A stretch of DNA of 64,000 nucleotides from Granulicella sp. L56 (GCF_009765835.1 NZ_LMUS01000006.1:124001-188000); one strand, 5' to 3'; shown: positions 7,827-17,156, counted from the stretch's first letter. Program-made: numbers and translations. The notes: generated by a model from the letters alone, not told the origin.

Positions 7827-9464
7827 CTACTGCTTGTCCTGGTCGCGATTTGGCGTATCTGTCGTGCCGTCGAAGCTCTTCGGACGAACGGGAAATCTAC
7901 GTCCGAATTGCCTGCTGTAGACGAGCGGCTCACCCTGGATGGGAGAGTCAACGTGGATTGCCTGATTCTCCTGGACACGATCCAGGACAGCATAGAACTC
8001 TTGCTTATCCGGAGTGCTTCCTGTCAGGATGATGCGCGAATCGGAAGGCCGGCTATAGTGCCAGACATATTTCACTACGTCCTGTTTTTTACCACCCCTT
8101 CCGCCACGACCCTTTTTATTTTTATCTGAAGATGCCGAGTCGGCCCCAGCATCGTCTGAGCTCTTCTTTGCAGGAGGTGCGCCCAGCACCATGTTTGGAT
8201 CTCGGGACCGAACGTCCGCGTTCTTGTCCTGCACTGTGAGGGTCTGGTTCGCCTCGTCCAGGTCGTAGTGAAGATACGTTCTACCTCCCGCGAATCCGGC
8301 GAGTTCGTAGTGCTTCTCTGCGTCCTTCGTCGCAGGACCACCGTTCTCCAGGCGTATTGGGAGAGGCTTGTCCACCTTGTAGGTAATCGTGGGGTAGTCT
8401 TCAAACGTCACATCGTGCCAGCGCACCGGATCCAGAGGGGAATACGGAAGCTCTTTACCGTTGAGCTTGAATTCCGTAACGGTGTAATAGCCTTTTGTCC
8501 CCTTCAAACCTTCGGCTCTGGGTTCTTTGCTCGCATTCGTCCACAGATAGTGATGGATGTCGCTATAGAAATAGAGCGGAATAAAGAGAATCCATGCGGC
8601 ATACTTGATTCCGTTATAGGTATAGCGCTGCCAGTTTACCTTGAAAACAGGGTGATAGTAGCTCGGAACGATATCCTCCTTCTTGATCAGGAGGCGGTAG
8701 ATATCCGGTATGTATTGCACCAGTAGCAAGCCTGCTAGCAGTGAAATCTCAGCGCTCAAGAGATGAACACCGCCGTCATACGCAAAGTTGGCATGCGCAA
8801 CGTTGTAAAGAATTCCCAGATTCAGAAGTGCACCTAACGCTGCCGTCCTCCTGAAGAACAGGAGGCTACCCGCAAGCACTTCAACACAGCCGAGAACGAT
8901 CTGGTACCAGGTCGAAAGGCCAATGATCGCCCAATAATATCGATATGCAGCTGTTTCCCCAATTAGCGTATGGAGATTCGATATCGATGGATAAGGCATC
9001 TGGTCCGGATAGACCTTCAGATAGCCGTAGTGCAGAATGTTGAAGGCGACCCAATACCGTAGCAAAAAGTTCAGCCAATAGTAGGCGACGGTGTATTCCT
9101 TCCGCTTGCTATTTCTCGCAAACCAGGTCCAGATTCCGGCGAGCGCAATCGCAATAAGCAATGCGATGCCCCAGTTCGTGAAGCTGCCAAGGCCCCAGCG
9201 TGCGCTCTCTCCTGCAGGAGTTACGTACGCGATCCCGCCACCTGAACCTGCGACGCCATAGATATCGTGCAATTGGCGAATCTGGACAAGACGTTGATAG
9301 AACTGCCCTTTAAAAGGCAACGTCAGTTGAGCCGTGAACAACAGAGCAACACGAAACAATACTCGTTGCCACGCGGTCCACGGAGCAAACCTTTGACGTG
9401 CCAGCTCTTGAGCTTCCTGGGACTGCAAGCTCTGCGGCGGGGCAGTAACGGTGATCGTAGCCAT
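7827..9464 (-). CDS. DoxX-like membrane protein with large C-terminal soluble domain (paralogue 1)
   Basis: 545 residues; ATG 9464 with AAGGAG upstream. Six to seven hydrophobic segments in residues 30-295, including the HYGYLKVYP motif after the third, resemble DoxX/DoxD-type quinone-linked membrane proteins. After about residue 300 comes a soluble domain (GYYTVTEFKLNGKELPYS, DPVRWHDV) with a lysine/glycine-rich insertion (GRGGRGGKK) near 440. Two paralogues lie at 9509-10918 and 15507-17156. DoxD is a thiosulfate:quinone oxidoreductase subunit; whether this protein moves electrons or senses a ligand is unknown. Twenty-odd bases of gap link it to the upstream paralogue in one operon. Confidence 0.75.
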   Translation of the reverse strand: MATITVTAPPQSLQSQEAQELARQRFAPWTAWQRVLFRVALLFTAQLTLPFKGQFYQRLVQIRQLHDIYGVAGSGGGIAYVTPAGESARWGLGSFTNWGIALLIAIALAGIWTWFARNSKRKEYTVAYYWLNFLLRYWVAFNILHYGYLKVYPDQMPYPSISNLHTLIGETAAYRYYWAIIGLSTWYQIVLGCVEVLAGSLLFFRRTAALGALLNLGILYNVAHANFAYDGGVHLLSAEISLLAGLLLVQYIPDIYRLLIKKEDIVPSYYHPVFKVNWQRYTYNGIKYAAWILFIPLYFYSDIHHYLWTNASKEPRAEGLKGTKGYYTVTEFKLNGKELPYSPLDPVRWHDVTFEDYPTITYKVDKPLPIRLENGGPATKDAEKHYELAGFAGGRTYLHYDLDEANQTLTVQDKNADVRSRDPNMVLGAPPAKKSSDDAGADSASSDKNKKGRGGRGGKKQDVVKYVWHYSRPSDSRIILTGSTPDKQEFYAVLDRVQENQAIHVDSPIQGEPLVYSRQFGRRFPVRPKSFDGTTDTPNRDQDKQ

Positions 9465-9508
9465 CTTGACTCCTTACGAAATTCGTTCGAGTTCGAGTTC
9501 GTTGCTTC

Positions 9509-10918
9509 CTAGTAAATGGTGAGCGGATTTCGACGACCGAGTATGAGGAGATACTTCTTGTCGATCTTTTCGAGCACTACGCGTAGTGCATTTCCGTTCT
9601 CGTCAACACCCGTAAGCAAGAGAGACCCACCGGGCTGATACTTGTACTGGAAACCAATATGCTCATGCGGATCATTCTTTCCCTGGAGCTGAATCGTTCC
9701 GTTTGCAGAATCGCTTGAGTAGCTATAGAATCTGCGTCCTCCGTTGCCGGCAAACTCATACTTCCGCTGGTCTTCCCCATAAGCGATCACGGGATTTGCC
9801 ACTTCAATCGGCAAAGGCCGGTTGCTGCGAATGCTGATCGTGTTCCATTTTTCAAAGACCACGTTTTGCCAACGCACCGGATCAGTGAGCGAGTACGGAA
9901 TGGCGCGGCCATTCACCTCAAACTCACGAACGTTGTAGTAACCCGCAGCATCTTTTAGTGTGCCCTTCGTATCCGGTAGGGGCCAGTTGGAACGGAAAAA
10001 GCCGTAGGAGACTGACACGGCGTAGAAGCCAAGAAAAACGACCACAGCGAACTTGCCTATCAGTCGCAGCTTCTGCGCTCGAACGCTGGGTAGCGTGGGT
10101 CTGAAATGATCGGCTTTCGCAGGGCGTTGAAAGATCAGCAGGTTGCTGAGCCGCTCAGTATCATGCGCCAACAGGAAAGACGTGGCGAGAAGCAGAAGCA
10201 GCGCGTACACATGATCGCCGAGCTGATAGGCGATGTTCGCCAAAACGATATTGAAGAGCAACGACGCCGAGATGATGGCGCCGATGGTAGCTGTGGTTTG
10301 CCACAAAAGCAGCGCACCCCCAAGAACCTCAAGCAATCCGATTGCCTGCTCATAGCCGGCGTGCGCTACGCCGTTCGTCAGGTAGTAAAGCTTCCACTGC
10401 AAATAATCTCCGTAATTCGTGTGGAGATCACTGAGCGTTGCTTTAGGGAACTGCGAAGGAAAGAGCTGCAGAAGGCCATACCCAATAAGACCGATCGCCA
10501 GCCTGTACCGCAAGATCACCCGGAGCCAGTAGTAGAGATCGTCGTATTGTTTCCGGCGGCGATCCAGATAGCTCCAAAGTGCAGCTCCCAGCGCAGCGAT
10601 CAGCAGCAGTAGATAGAGATTTCGGAAGCTGGCGAAACCCCATTTGGGAGCGTAAAAGTATTGCGGAATAGCCGCCGTCAGTCGGAAGAGGTCCTGAAAG
10701 TGCAGGAAGTTGGTATGAAATAGCTCTCGCCAGAACTTCCGATCCAACGGGGCCGCGAAAGCCAGTGCGAAAAAGATGGCGCTAATCCGGAAGGCGATCT
10801 TCTTGAACGGACTCCACTCCATATGCGGTCCGCTGTCGAGCACTTCCGTAATGGGAAAATCTGGAATGTTATCGCTGAAATGGTCATTGGCGCGCGTGTA
10901 GTCAGATGAATTGGACAA
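9509..10918 (-). CDS. DoxX-like membrane protein (paralogue 2, divergent)
   Basis: 469 residues if translation starts at TTG 10918, which has GGAG seven bases upstream; the frame is open to TTG 10984 and the first ATG is 10822. The layout matches paralogue 1: hydrophobic segments, IGYGLLQLFPSQFP in place of the tyrosine-rich loop, then the soluble domain (GYYNVREFEVNGRAIPYS, DPVRWQNV). It lacks the glycine-rich insertion and is shorter. It is the first gene of the minus-strand operon with DoxX-like 1 and probably the FAD oxidoreductase, downstream of the leader ORF at 11086. Confidence 0.7.
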   Translation of the reverse strand: MSNSSDYTRANDHFSDNIPDFPITEVLDSGPHMEWSPFKKIAFRISAIFFALAFAAPLDRKFWRELFHTNFLHFQDLFRLTAAIPQYFYAPKWGFASFRNLYLLLLIAALGAALWSYLDRRRKQYDDLYYWLRVILRYRLAIGLIGYGLLQLFPSQFPKATLSDLHTNYGDYLQWKLYYLTNGVAHAGYEQAIGLLEVLGGALLLWQTTATIGAIISASLLFNIVLANIAYQLGDHVYALLLLLATSFLLAHDTERLSNLLIFQRPAKADHFRPTLPSVRAQKLRLIGKFAVVVFLGFYAVSVSYGFFRSNWPLPDTKGTLKDAAGYYNVREFEVNGRAIPYSLTDPVRWQNVVFEKWNTISIRSNRPLPIEVANPVIAYGEDQRKYEFAGNGGRRFYSYSSDSANGTIQLQGKNDPHEHIGFQYKYQPGGSLLLTGVDENGNALRVVLEKIDKKYLLILGRRNPLTIY

Positions 10919-11085
10919 GATAAAACTCCATGGCCGCGCGACGAAAGCTGCGGCAGAGATTGAGGGTATGTGCTGAAGAGCCAACCACGAATACCGATGG
11001 CTGAACTAAACACTATTTTTGAGGGGGATTCGCCTGCTTCACTTCACGCAAAACGTGAGGGTCGTAGCAGCTTCAGAGAGAAGCT

Positions 11086-11127
11086 CTATCGACAACAACC
11101 GCGACGTACTGGGTTGGAAAAACGCAT
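11086..11127 (-). CDS. Cysteine-rich leader peptide MRFSNPVRRGCCR of the DoxX-2 operon
   Basis: 13 codons from ATG 11127 to TAG, ending RRGCCR-stop. The start lies about 4 nt after the transcription start predicted from the promoter at 11139-11167, so the mRNA is nearly leaderless. Arginine-rich short peptides with CC or CCC before the stop are the form of the cysteine attenuators known in mycobacteria and of sulfur-gene leader peptides in other actinomycetes. The operon start is about 170 bp downstream. Confidence 0.6.
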   Translation of the reverse strand: MRFSNPVRRGCCR

Positions 11128-11138
11128 GAATAGGTGCA

Positions 11139-11167
11139 ACATTACCGCAAGCGCTGCATGTTTGCAA
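11139..11167 (-). promoter_or_regulatory. Sigma-70-like promoter of the DoxX-2 operon
   Basis: TTGCAA (11167-11162), 17-bp spacer, TAATGT (11144-11139) on the minus strand. It is divergent from the TTGACT promoter at 11240. Confidence 0.55.
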
Positions 11168-11239
11168 GTATTTCTCGCAATATCGCAGATAGATAGCGCG
11201 CTTGACGCTCTCCGCAAATAGAAGCAATTTATCTGCGAG

Positions 11240-11268
11240 TTGACTTTCGACAAGCGTGTCTCTATCTT
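11240..11268 (+). promoter_or_regulatory. Sigma-70-like promoter of the TPR-protein gene
   Basis: TTGACT, 17-bp spacer, TATCTT. The ATG at 11277 follows the -10 box by 8 nt, so it is at or next to the transcription start. Confidence 0.55.
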
Positions 11269-11276
11269 CAGCAAGA

Positions 11277-11381
11277 ATGAATGGCATATCGACTTCCACC
11301 ACAATGCGAAACCTATCTCTTCGCGGTCTGTGCGCGTTCATTTTCTGCGATGCGTCATCGCTACGCTTCTGTTGTCGTTAG
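11277..11381 (+). CDS. Cysteine-rich leader peptide before the TPR-protein gene
   Basis: 34 codons from ATG 11277 (8 nt after the -10 box, hence leaderless) with a second in-frame ATG at 11304. It contains single Cys codons and ends SLRFCCR-stop, matching the endings of the other leaders. The gap to the structural gene is 175 bp, which holds a GC-rich dyad near 11418-11448 that could take part in attenuation. The whole interval 10919-11556 has no other gene. Confidence 0.55.
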   Translation: MNGISTSTTMRNLSLRGLCAFIFCDASSLRFCCR

Positions 11382-11556
11382 TTCCCATTTCCCTTTCTGA
11401 CGAGACTACCCGTGGTGCAGCGCGGCGAAACGCCTTCTGGCGCTGTCTTTACGAGCAACCACCAGGTCGCTGTCGCCCAACAATTTCCCTTGAAATCAAT
11501 TTCCAGCAGGCGCATCATTGCGCGGGCAAATCGTTTGTTTACTCCAGGAGAGTCCT

Positions 11557-13089
11557 TTGACACGTCTTCCCCGATTTACTTTGCTAACCCTTTTCAGCTT
11601 CGGCACTCTGACGGGATCGCTGAACGCACAGAATCTTGGCAACATCACCTTTCCTACCTCCGCCAATCCCCAAGCTCAACCCTATTTCCTGGAAGGCGTA
11701 AAGGATCTTCATAGCTTTGCCTTCGACGAAGCTGCCGTCGCTTTTCGCAACGCAGAGAAAGCCGATCCCAGGTTTGCGCTTGCCTACTGGGGAGAGGCCA
11801 TGAGCTTCAATCATCCTCTGTGGGCACAGCAGGATCTGCCCGCGGCGCAGGCAGTTCTAAAACGCCTCGCTCCGACGCCGGAAGAAAGATTTGCAAAAGC
11901 CGGTACACCGAAAGAACGAGCGCTTCTTGAAGCGCAGGAGAAGCTATTCAATGCGCCAGGCGATAAACTCGCACGCGACATTGCCTACTCCGACGCCATG
12001 GCGCAGTTACATACACACTGGCCCGAAGATGATGAAATATCCATCCTCTATTCGCTTTCTCTACTTGGAACCGTGCGCCCCAGCGACACGGGATACCGCC
12101 GTCAAGCTCTGGCAGCTTCGATTGCTCTCGACATCTTTTCACGAAATCCGAACCATCCTGGCGCGGCCCACTTCATCATTCACGCATTTGATGATCCGGA
12201 TCTCGCGATACTTGCTCTCCCCGCGGCCCGACGCTATGCAAAGATCGCTCCTGACGCGCCACATGCGCTCCATATGCCATCTCACATCTTCGTCCAGCTC
12301 GGGCTATGGGATGACGTTCGCGAGTCCAACACCGCGGCGTATGCCTCTGCTATCGGCATCGTGAAGCGTCTTCATGTCTCCGAGGGTCGTGAAGACTTTC
12401 ACACGCTCTCATGGCTACAGTACGCCAACCTCATGCTCGGCAACTATGATGACGCCAAGGCGAACCTCGAAGCCGCTCATGCAGCCGTTCTACGTAACCC
12501 AGACAACGCGGGCGTCACACAGGGTTACCTCAACATGTGGGCACGCCAGGTTCTCGAAACACAAAAGTGGGTCGACCTGCCTCTGACTCCTGAAGGGTTC
12601 AAACCAACAGGGCCCTGGCTCTTCATCGTTGGTTACAGTGCGGCGCACACCAAGAACTTTGACCTTGCCAGACAAGCTTCCGCGGCCCTGCTGACACTCT
12701 CTCAAACTGTGCAGAAGGGTGACGCGGCCTATTCGGCGAAGCCCCTCATCATCATGCAGAGAGAGATCGATGCTGCAATCGAGTCGCAACAAGACCATGC
12801 GGAGAAAGCTCTCGCAACTGCGAAGGAAGCATCCACGCTTGAGCTCGCATTGCACGCGCCATCCGGTCCACCAGACCCCATCAAGCCCGCAACCGAGCTC
12901 TACGCGGAGCTTCTATCCCAAGTGGGCCAGAAGGCCGCAGCCGCAGCCGCCTTCCAACAGGAACTGTTGCGTACTCCAAACCGGACGCCTTCTGTTCTAG
13001 GACTCAAAGCTACAGGTGTTTCCGGCTACGTCGCTGCTCCCGCCTCGGCAGACCAACATGCCGTTCAGCCCGAGTCTCACGTTCACTAG
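11557..13089 (+). CDS. Secreted TPR-repeat protein
   Basis: 510 residues from TTG 11557, chosen because CAGGAGAG lies upstream at good spacing and because this start gives a clean signal peptide (LTRLPRF, hydrophobic core, SLNAQN cleavage region). The mature protein has TPR-like helical pairs: FLEGVKDLHSFAFDEAAVAFRNAEKADP, AAHFIIHAFDDPDLA, SHIFVQLGLWDDVRESN, YANLMLGNYDDAKANLEAAH. Acidobacterial proteins of this type are uncharacterised; a periplasmic scaffold or binding role is likely. It is convergent with the thioredoxin-fold gene. Confidence 0.75.
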   Translation: MTRLPRFTLLTLFSFGTLTGSLNAQNLGNITFPTSANPQAQPYFLEGVKDLHSFAFDEAAVAFRNAEKADPRFALAYWGEAMSFNHPLWAQQDLPAAQAVLKRLAPTPEERFAKAGTPKERALLEAQEKLFNAPGDKLARDIAYSDAMAQLHTHWPEDDEISILYSLSLLGTVRPSDTGYRRQALAASIALDIFSRNPNHPGAAHFIIHAFDDPDLAILALPAARRYAKIAPDAPHALHMPSHIFVQLGLWDDVRESNTAAYASAIGIVKRLHVSEGREDFHTLSWLQYANLMLGNYDDAKANLEAAHAAVLRNPDNAGVTQGYLNMWARQVLETQKWVDLPLTPEGFKPTGPWLFIVGYSAAHTKNFDLARQASAALLTLSQTVQKGDAAYSAKPLIIMQREIDAAIESQQDHAEKALATAKEASTLELALHAPSGPPDPIKPATELYAELLSQVGQKAAAAAAFQQELLRTPNRTPSVLGLKATGVSGYVAAPASADQHAVQPESHVH

Positions 13090-13171
13090 GTCTACACACA
13101 GTCACTGGCCTTCGCCTCCCGCAAACTTACCTTCCGCGGATGAGGCGAAGACCAGCGACTCTATTCCTTCA

Positions 13172-14245
13172 CTACTTTCTCTGCAGAGCTTCGGCCACGC
13201 GGACGCGATCGAAGTTCCCAGGCAAAACCCGCAACTTCCAGGAGACTTGTTTCTTCGCGGGCGCAAAGCAGGTTGTCTTCGTGCATACCTGATACTCAAG
13301 TACCCCATGAATCGTCAGGTCCGGATTCTCCGTAAACACGGCACTGTTCTTTGCTCCGCCGACTGCCCACACATCTTGGCTAATCTGTGTGCCAGTTTCG
13401 AAGACCGGGACTTTCTCTTTCAGGCTTGCGAACTCGAGGATAGTCGAAGAGCGGTACGCAACCGGACTCGACTGATAAAGATCTGATGGGTCAAGGGTGA
13501 GCTTAATGGGGTGGTAGCCAAAAGCCTCCGCACCCGGCGCGTACAGGTGCTCTCCCTTGCCTGCATCCAGCGTAATCGTGAGCCGTGTACGAGAGCCCGG
13601 CGCTACGGAGATGTCGGACTGAGAGAGCTTGACATGCAGATGAGGAGTCTCTGGCACGACAGCGATGGTGGAAGGCCTCGCAGTTCCGGAACCAAAGACA
13701 GATTCAAACAGATAACTTGCCGTGGCTCTTTGTTCAGGCTGCCCTTCAGGAAAGCGATTGAGAATCTTTCCCTCAGGGCTGATCAGGAAATAATTCGGAA
13801 TCGCGATCCCCGCCTGTGAGCCCTTGGCCTCCGGATTGAGCACGCCGAAAGCCTTGATCGTCGCCGAGTCTGGATCAGACAACAGGCTGAAGTGGATGTC
13901 ACGCCGCGTCGCGAAGGCTTTCAGGACCTCGGGCGAGTCATACGTGATCGAAGCAATATTGATTCCCTTGGCCTTGAAAACATCGCGGGCCGATTCCAGA
14001 TCGAGCAATTGAGACTTGCAAAGACCACACCAGTCCGCAGAGCGGCTGAACAACACCAGCAGCCCGTTCGGCCCCGCAAGTGATTTCAGCGTCTCCGCTT
14101 TCCCGTCCTGGTTCTTCAAAGTGAACCCCGGCGCCGCAGCTCCAGGCTGTAGACCAGGTTCTGTCGCACGTGCAGGTATGACGAACGCGAGAACGGAAAC
14201 TCCGAGAGCAAGAAGACTTCCTCCGGCTTTTATTTGCTTATTCAT
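13172..14245 (-). CDS. Periplasmic peroxiredoxin/thioredoxin-fold protein fused to a DsbD-alpha-like domain
   Basis: 357 residues; ATG 14245 with AGGAG upstream. Residues 1-28 form a signal peptide. Residues 30-190 are an AhpC/TSA-like thioredoxin fold with WCGLCK (C73, C76). Residues 200-357 resemble the DsbD N-terminal (DsbD_N) domain and have a second cysteine pair (VCTKTTCFAPAKK). Such a fusion may pass electrons within one chain to a periplasmic redox partner. It follows amidohydrolase 2 and DoxX-like 3 on the same strand with gaps near 50 bp, so it is in their operon. The exact electron path is inferred. Confidence 0.75.
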   Translation of the reverse strand: MNKQIKAGGSLLALGVSVLAFVIPARATEPGLQPGAAAPGFTLKNQDGKAETLKSLAGPNGLLVLFSRSADWCGLCKSQLLDLESARDVFKAKGINIASITYDSPEVLKAFATRRDIHFSLLSDPDSATIKAFGVLNPEAKGSQAGIAIPNYFLISPEGKILNRFPEGQPEQRATASYLFESVFGSGTARPSTIAVVPETPHLHVKLSQSDISVAPGSRTRLTITLDAGKGEHLYAPGAEAFGYHPIKLTLDPSDLYQSSPVAYRSSTILEFASLKEKVPVFETGTQISQDVWAVGGAKNSAVFTENPDLTIHGVLEYQVCTKTTCFAPAKKQVSWKLRVLPGNFDRVRVAEALQRK

Positions 14246-14299
14246 ATCACTCCTATCTTCTGTCTTGATTGTTTGTGGTGAAGGCTTGAAGAAGCAGCG

Positions 14300-15451
14300 C
14301 TAACTAGCGATGCCGTGTCTAGCCAATAGCTGCTTCGCGTTGGCTGAGAATATGTTGCGCTTATCTTCTGCCGTCAATCGGCTTGATCCGCCAATCTTGC
14401 TGATGGCTGGCTCCAGCGCCGGTGCAGGACCATAGTCGGAACCAAAAAGTATCCTGTCCGAGCCGAAGGTTTCCGCGGCAAGTTCGACCGAACGTTGCAG
14501 AACCGAGTATGGGCCAGGATCGAAATAGATGCGGCGAAGTCGCTGGAGCGGATCGGGAGTATTGTCTCTTTGCGTTGCCTCCCGTATCTCTTCCGCAAGA
14601 TACGGAATAAAACCGCCAAGCATAATTACCTGCACCGTTACGTCAGGATAAGCGTCAAGGAAATCGCTAAGACCGAGCGTGATGGCGCCCGCCGCTAACT
14701 GCGAGTCCGTCTGCAGGCCTCGGCGTGCGGGCTCGTTATCTTTCGGAACTACGTAAGTCGGTTGACCTGGAATATCCGGGCTTGCTGCTCCACGATGAAT
14801 GAGCAGATGGCTCTTCTGCTTCTGTGCAACCTCGAAGATGGGTGCCAGATGCCTAGCTCCCTCCACCGTGGCAAACGCATTGAGCGGCAGCGAACCACCA
14901 TAGAAACCATGTTCACGATGCGTCCGCTCTAGCTCCTGAGCCGACCAGGCGACGTCTGTCGTTGTCAGCCCGGCAAGACCTGAATAAACATCCGGGTGCT
15001 TCCGCACAACGGCAGCAAGGTCGTCATTAAAGCCACGCAGAAGCTCCTTCATCTCTGGGGCAGAAACAACAGAGTCGTAACCAATGGGAATGGTGTACGA
15101 AATAATCTGCCGCTTGACGCCATTCTTCTTGAGATAAGGAATACGGCTTTCGAGATTTGTGTGTCTTTCGAGAACATGGAACTTTCCGCCCAAACCCGTA
15201 GCGTTGCTCGGCGTAAGGATGTAGCGATCACCACTCTCTTCCACCAAGCGCGGAGCCTCTTTTCGCTTCTTCAGGAGCGCGAGTTCCGAAGGCGCAAACC
15301 AGTGCGTATGCCAGTCAACGATACCGTCATGCTGCGCGCCATCCGCGGCAGGAGCAGCCGTTTCTTCTGCCTTTACCCTGGGAAAAGGAAGTGAGCTGCT
15401 TAGTGCCGTCAAGAGGCCGGCCTTAAGATACTTCCGACGATTGAATTTCAA
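14300..15451 (-). CDS. Tat-exported amidohydrolase_2-family protein (copy 2)
   Basis: 383 residues from TTG 15451 (GAAGGAG seven bases upstream). The N-terminus NRRKYLKAGLL is a twin-arginine signal. Metal-site motifs match copy 1: DWHTHWF, HLLIHRGA and LFGSDYGP, and the stretch SDFLDAYPDVTVQ is shared almost exactly. Copy 1 and copy 2 differ in the early substrate region, so they may act on different substrates. It sits between DoxX-like 3 and the thioredoxin-fold gene. Confidence 0.85.
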   Translation of the reverse strand: MKFNRRKYLKAGLLTALSSSLPFPRVKAEETAAPAADGAQHDGIVDWHTHWFAPSELALLKKRKEAPRLVEESGDRYILTPSNATGLGGKFHVLERHTNLESRIPYLKKNGVKRQIISYTIPIGYDSVVSAPEMKELLRGFNDDLAAVVRKHPDVYSGLAGLTTTDVAWSAQELERTHREHGFYGGSLPLNAFATVEGARHLAPIFEVAQKQKSHLLIHRGAASPDIPGQPTYVVPKDNEPARRGLQTDSQLAAGAITLGLSDFLDAYPDVTVQVIMLGGFIPYLAEEIREATQRDNTPDPLQRLRRIYFDPGPYSVLQRSVELAAETFGSDRILFGSDYGPAPALEPAISKIGGSSRLTAEDKRNIFSANAKQLLARHGIAS

Positions 15452-15506
15452 GAATGACTCCTTCAGATGGGGTTTGAATGAACTAACGGATCGGCCACGC
15501 TTGGCG

Positions 15507-17156
15507 TTAAGGCCGATTCACCGCTTGCTCCTGGTTAGCCGAATCAGCTGTGCCGTCGAAACTCGCCGGTGTCACCGGATATCTGCGGCTGAATGGCAAT
15601 CCATAGATCAGAGGTTCCCCCTGAACGGGCGACGAGATGTGAATTGCCTGATTCTCATCGAGACGATCCAGGACAGCATAGAACTCGTGGCCATCAAAGG
15701 TGTTGCCCGTAAGAATGACGCGCGTAGGCGAAGGACGCGTGTAGTGCCATACCAGTTTCTGAACGTCCTTTCGATTCGCGCCCTTTCCGCCACGCCCGCC
15801 ACCTGCACCCTGCTTATGATCTGGCTTAAGCTTCGCATCGGCGCCCGTATCCCGCTTGAAAAACGAATCTAGAAGCGCGGGGGTACCCCGAGCATCGTCA
15901 GCGTTGCGAGTGGAAGCATCCGCGTTTTTGTCCTGCACCGTGAGTGTTTGATTCGCTTCGTCGAGCGCGTAGTGTAGATAGGTTCTACCACCGGAATAAC
16001 CTGCGAGTTCGTACCGTTTCTGCGCATCCCAAGTTCCCTGCCCACCATTTTCAAGGCGGATAGGAAGCGGCTTGTCCACCTTGAAGGTAAACGTCGGATA
16101 ATCCTCAAACGTCGCATCATGCCATCGCACTGGATCAAGTGGAGAGTAAGGCACGTCCTTGCCATCAAGCTTGAACTCAGTGACGTTGTAATAGCCTTTT
16201 GCTCCGCTAAGTCCGGGGGCGCGCGGCTCCTTGCTTTGGTTCGTATAGAGGTAGTGATGATTGTTGTTGTAGAACGACACCGGAATAAGAAGCGCCCATG
16301 CGACGTACTTGAAGCCAGTGAAGGCATACCTCTGCCACTTCACTCGAAATACAGGATGGTAGTAGGAAGGAACAACATCTTCCCTCTTGATAAGTAATCG
16401 GTAAGTATCACGCAGGTATGGCAGAAGCAGGAAGCCGGCAAACAAGGCAATTTCCGTGGCAAGAACGTGCACGCCGCCGTCATACGCAAAGTTTCCATAA
16501 GCCACACTCGCTACAACGCCCAGAGTCAGAAGAGATCCAAGGGCCAGGGTACGCCGAAAGAACAAGAGCGTTCCCACAAACACTTCCGTTACGCCAAGCG
16601 ATATTTGGTACCACGTCGACAGGCCAACGATCGCCCACCAATAGCGATAAGGCGCGATATCTCCAGCTGCAGTATGGGCATTGGCAAACGACGGAAACGG
16701 CATCTGGTTTGGATAGACCTTTACGTATCCGTAGTGAAGAAGACTCACTGCCGTCCAGTACCTCACGAACAGGCTGAGCCAGTAATATGCGACCGTATAT
16801 TCCTTACGTCTGCTGTTCCTCGCCAACCAGGTCCAGATTCCAGCGATAGCCAACGCGATCAACAGCGATATGCCCCAGTTAACGAAACCTCCAAGCCCCC
16901 AGCGTCCGCTTTCGCCAGTCGGCGTCAGATAGTGAATGCCAACCGGACCAACAAAATTACCGCCTGGAGTGAACCGGACCATACCTTTCAGGTTCTGAAG
17001 CCGAATTGGCGCGATCATCTGGATTACAAAGATCGTTCCCGTGCGAAACAAAAATCTTTCCCAGGCCGCCCATGGCTGAAAACGCGGCTCTCCCACCTTG
17101 GAAGCCAGCTCCGACTCGAATACCGAATCTGTATGAATCACTGTAGCTGTTGACAT
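15507..17156 (-). CDS. DoxX-like membrane protein with large C-terminal soluble domain (paralogue 3)
   Basis: 549 residues; ATG 17156 with AAGGAG eight bases upstream. Close to paralogue 1 over its whole length: HYGYVKVYPNQMPFPS, the hydrophobic segments, GYYNVTEFKLDGKDVPYS and a glycine-rich insertion (GAGGGRGGKG). It is the first gene of the operon with amidohydrolase 2 and the thioredoxin-fold protein. The two close paralogues flank separate amidohydrolase copies, so the cluster may have grown by duplication of a DoxX plus amidohydrolase unit. Confidence 0.75.
   Translation of the reverse strand: MSTATVIHTDSVFESELASKVGEPRFQPWAAWERFLFRTGTIFVIQMIAPIRLQNLKGMVRFTPGGNFVGPVGIHYLTPTGESGRWGLGGFVNWGISLLIALAIAGIWTWLARNSRRKEYTVAYYWLSLFVRYWTAVSLLHYGYVKVYPNQMPFPSFANAHTAAGDIAPYRYWWAIVGLSTWYQISLGVTEVFVGTLLFFRRTLALGSLLTLGVVASVAYGNFAYDGGVHVLATEIALFAGFLLLPYLRDTYRLLIKREDVVPSYYHPVFRVKWQRYAFTGFKYVAWALLIPVSFYNNNHHYLYTNQSKEPRAPGLSGAKGYYNVTEFKLDGKDVPYSPLDPVRWHDATFEDYPTFTFKVDKPLPIRLENGGQGTWDAQKRYELAGYSGGRTYLHYALDEANQTLTVQDKNADASTRNADDARGTPALLDSFFKRDTGADAKLKPDHKQGAGGGRGGKGANRKDVQKLVWHYTRPSPTRVILTGNTFDGHEFYAVLDRLDENQAIHISSPVQGEPLIYGLPFSRRYPVTPASFDGTADSANQEQAVNRP

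Noticed and set aside
11039..11341. 100-codon minus-strand frame in the 11-kb divergent region
   Set aside because: Crosses both promoters and overlaps both leader ORFs in other frames; no domain or start site.
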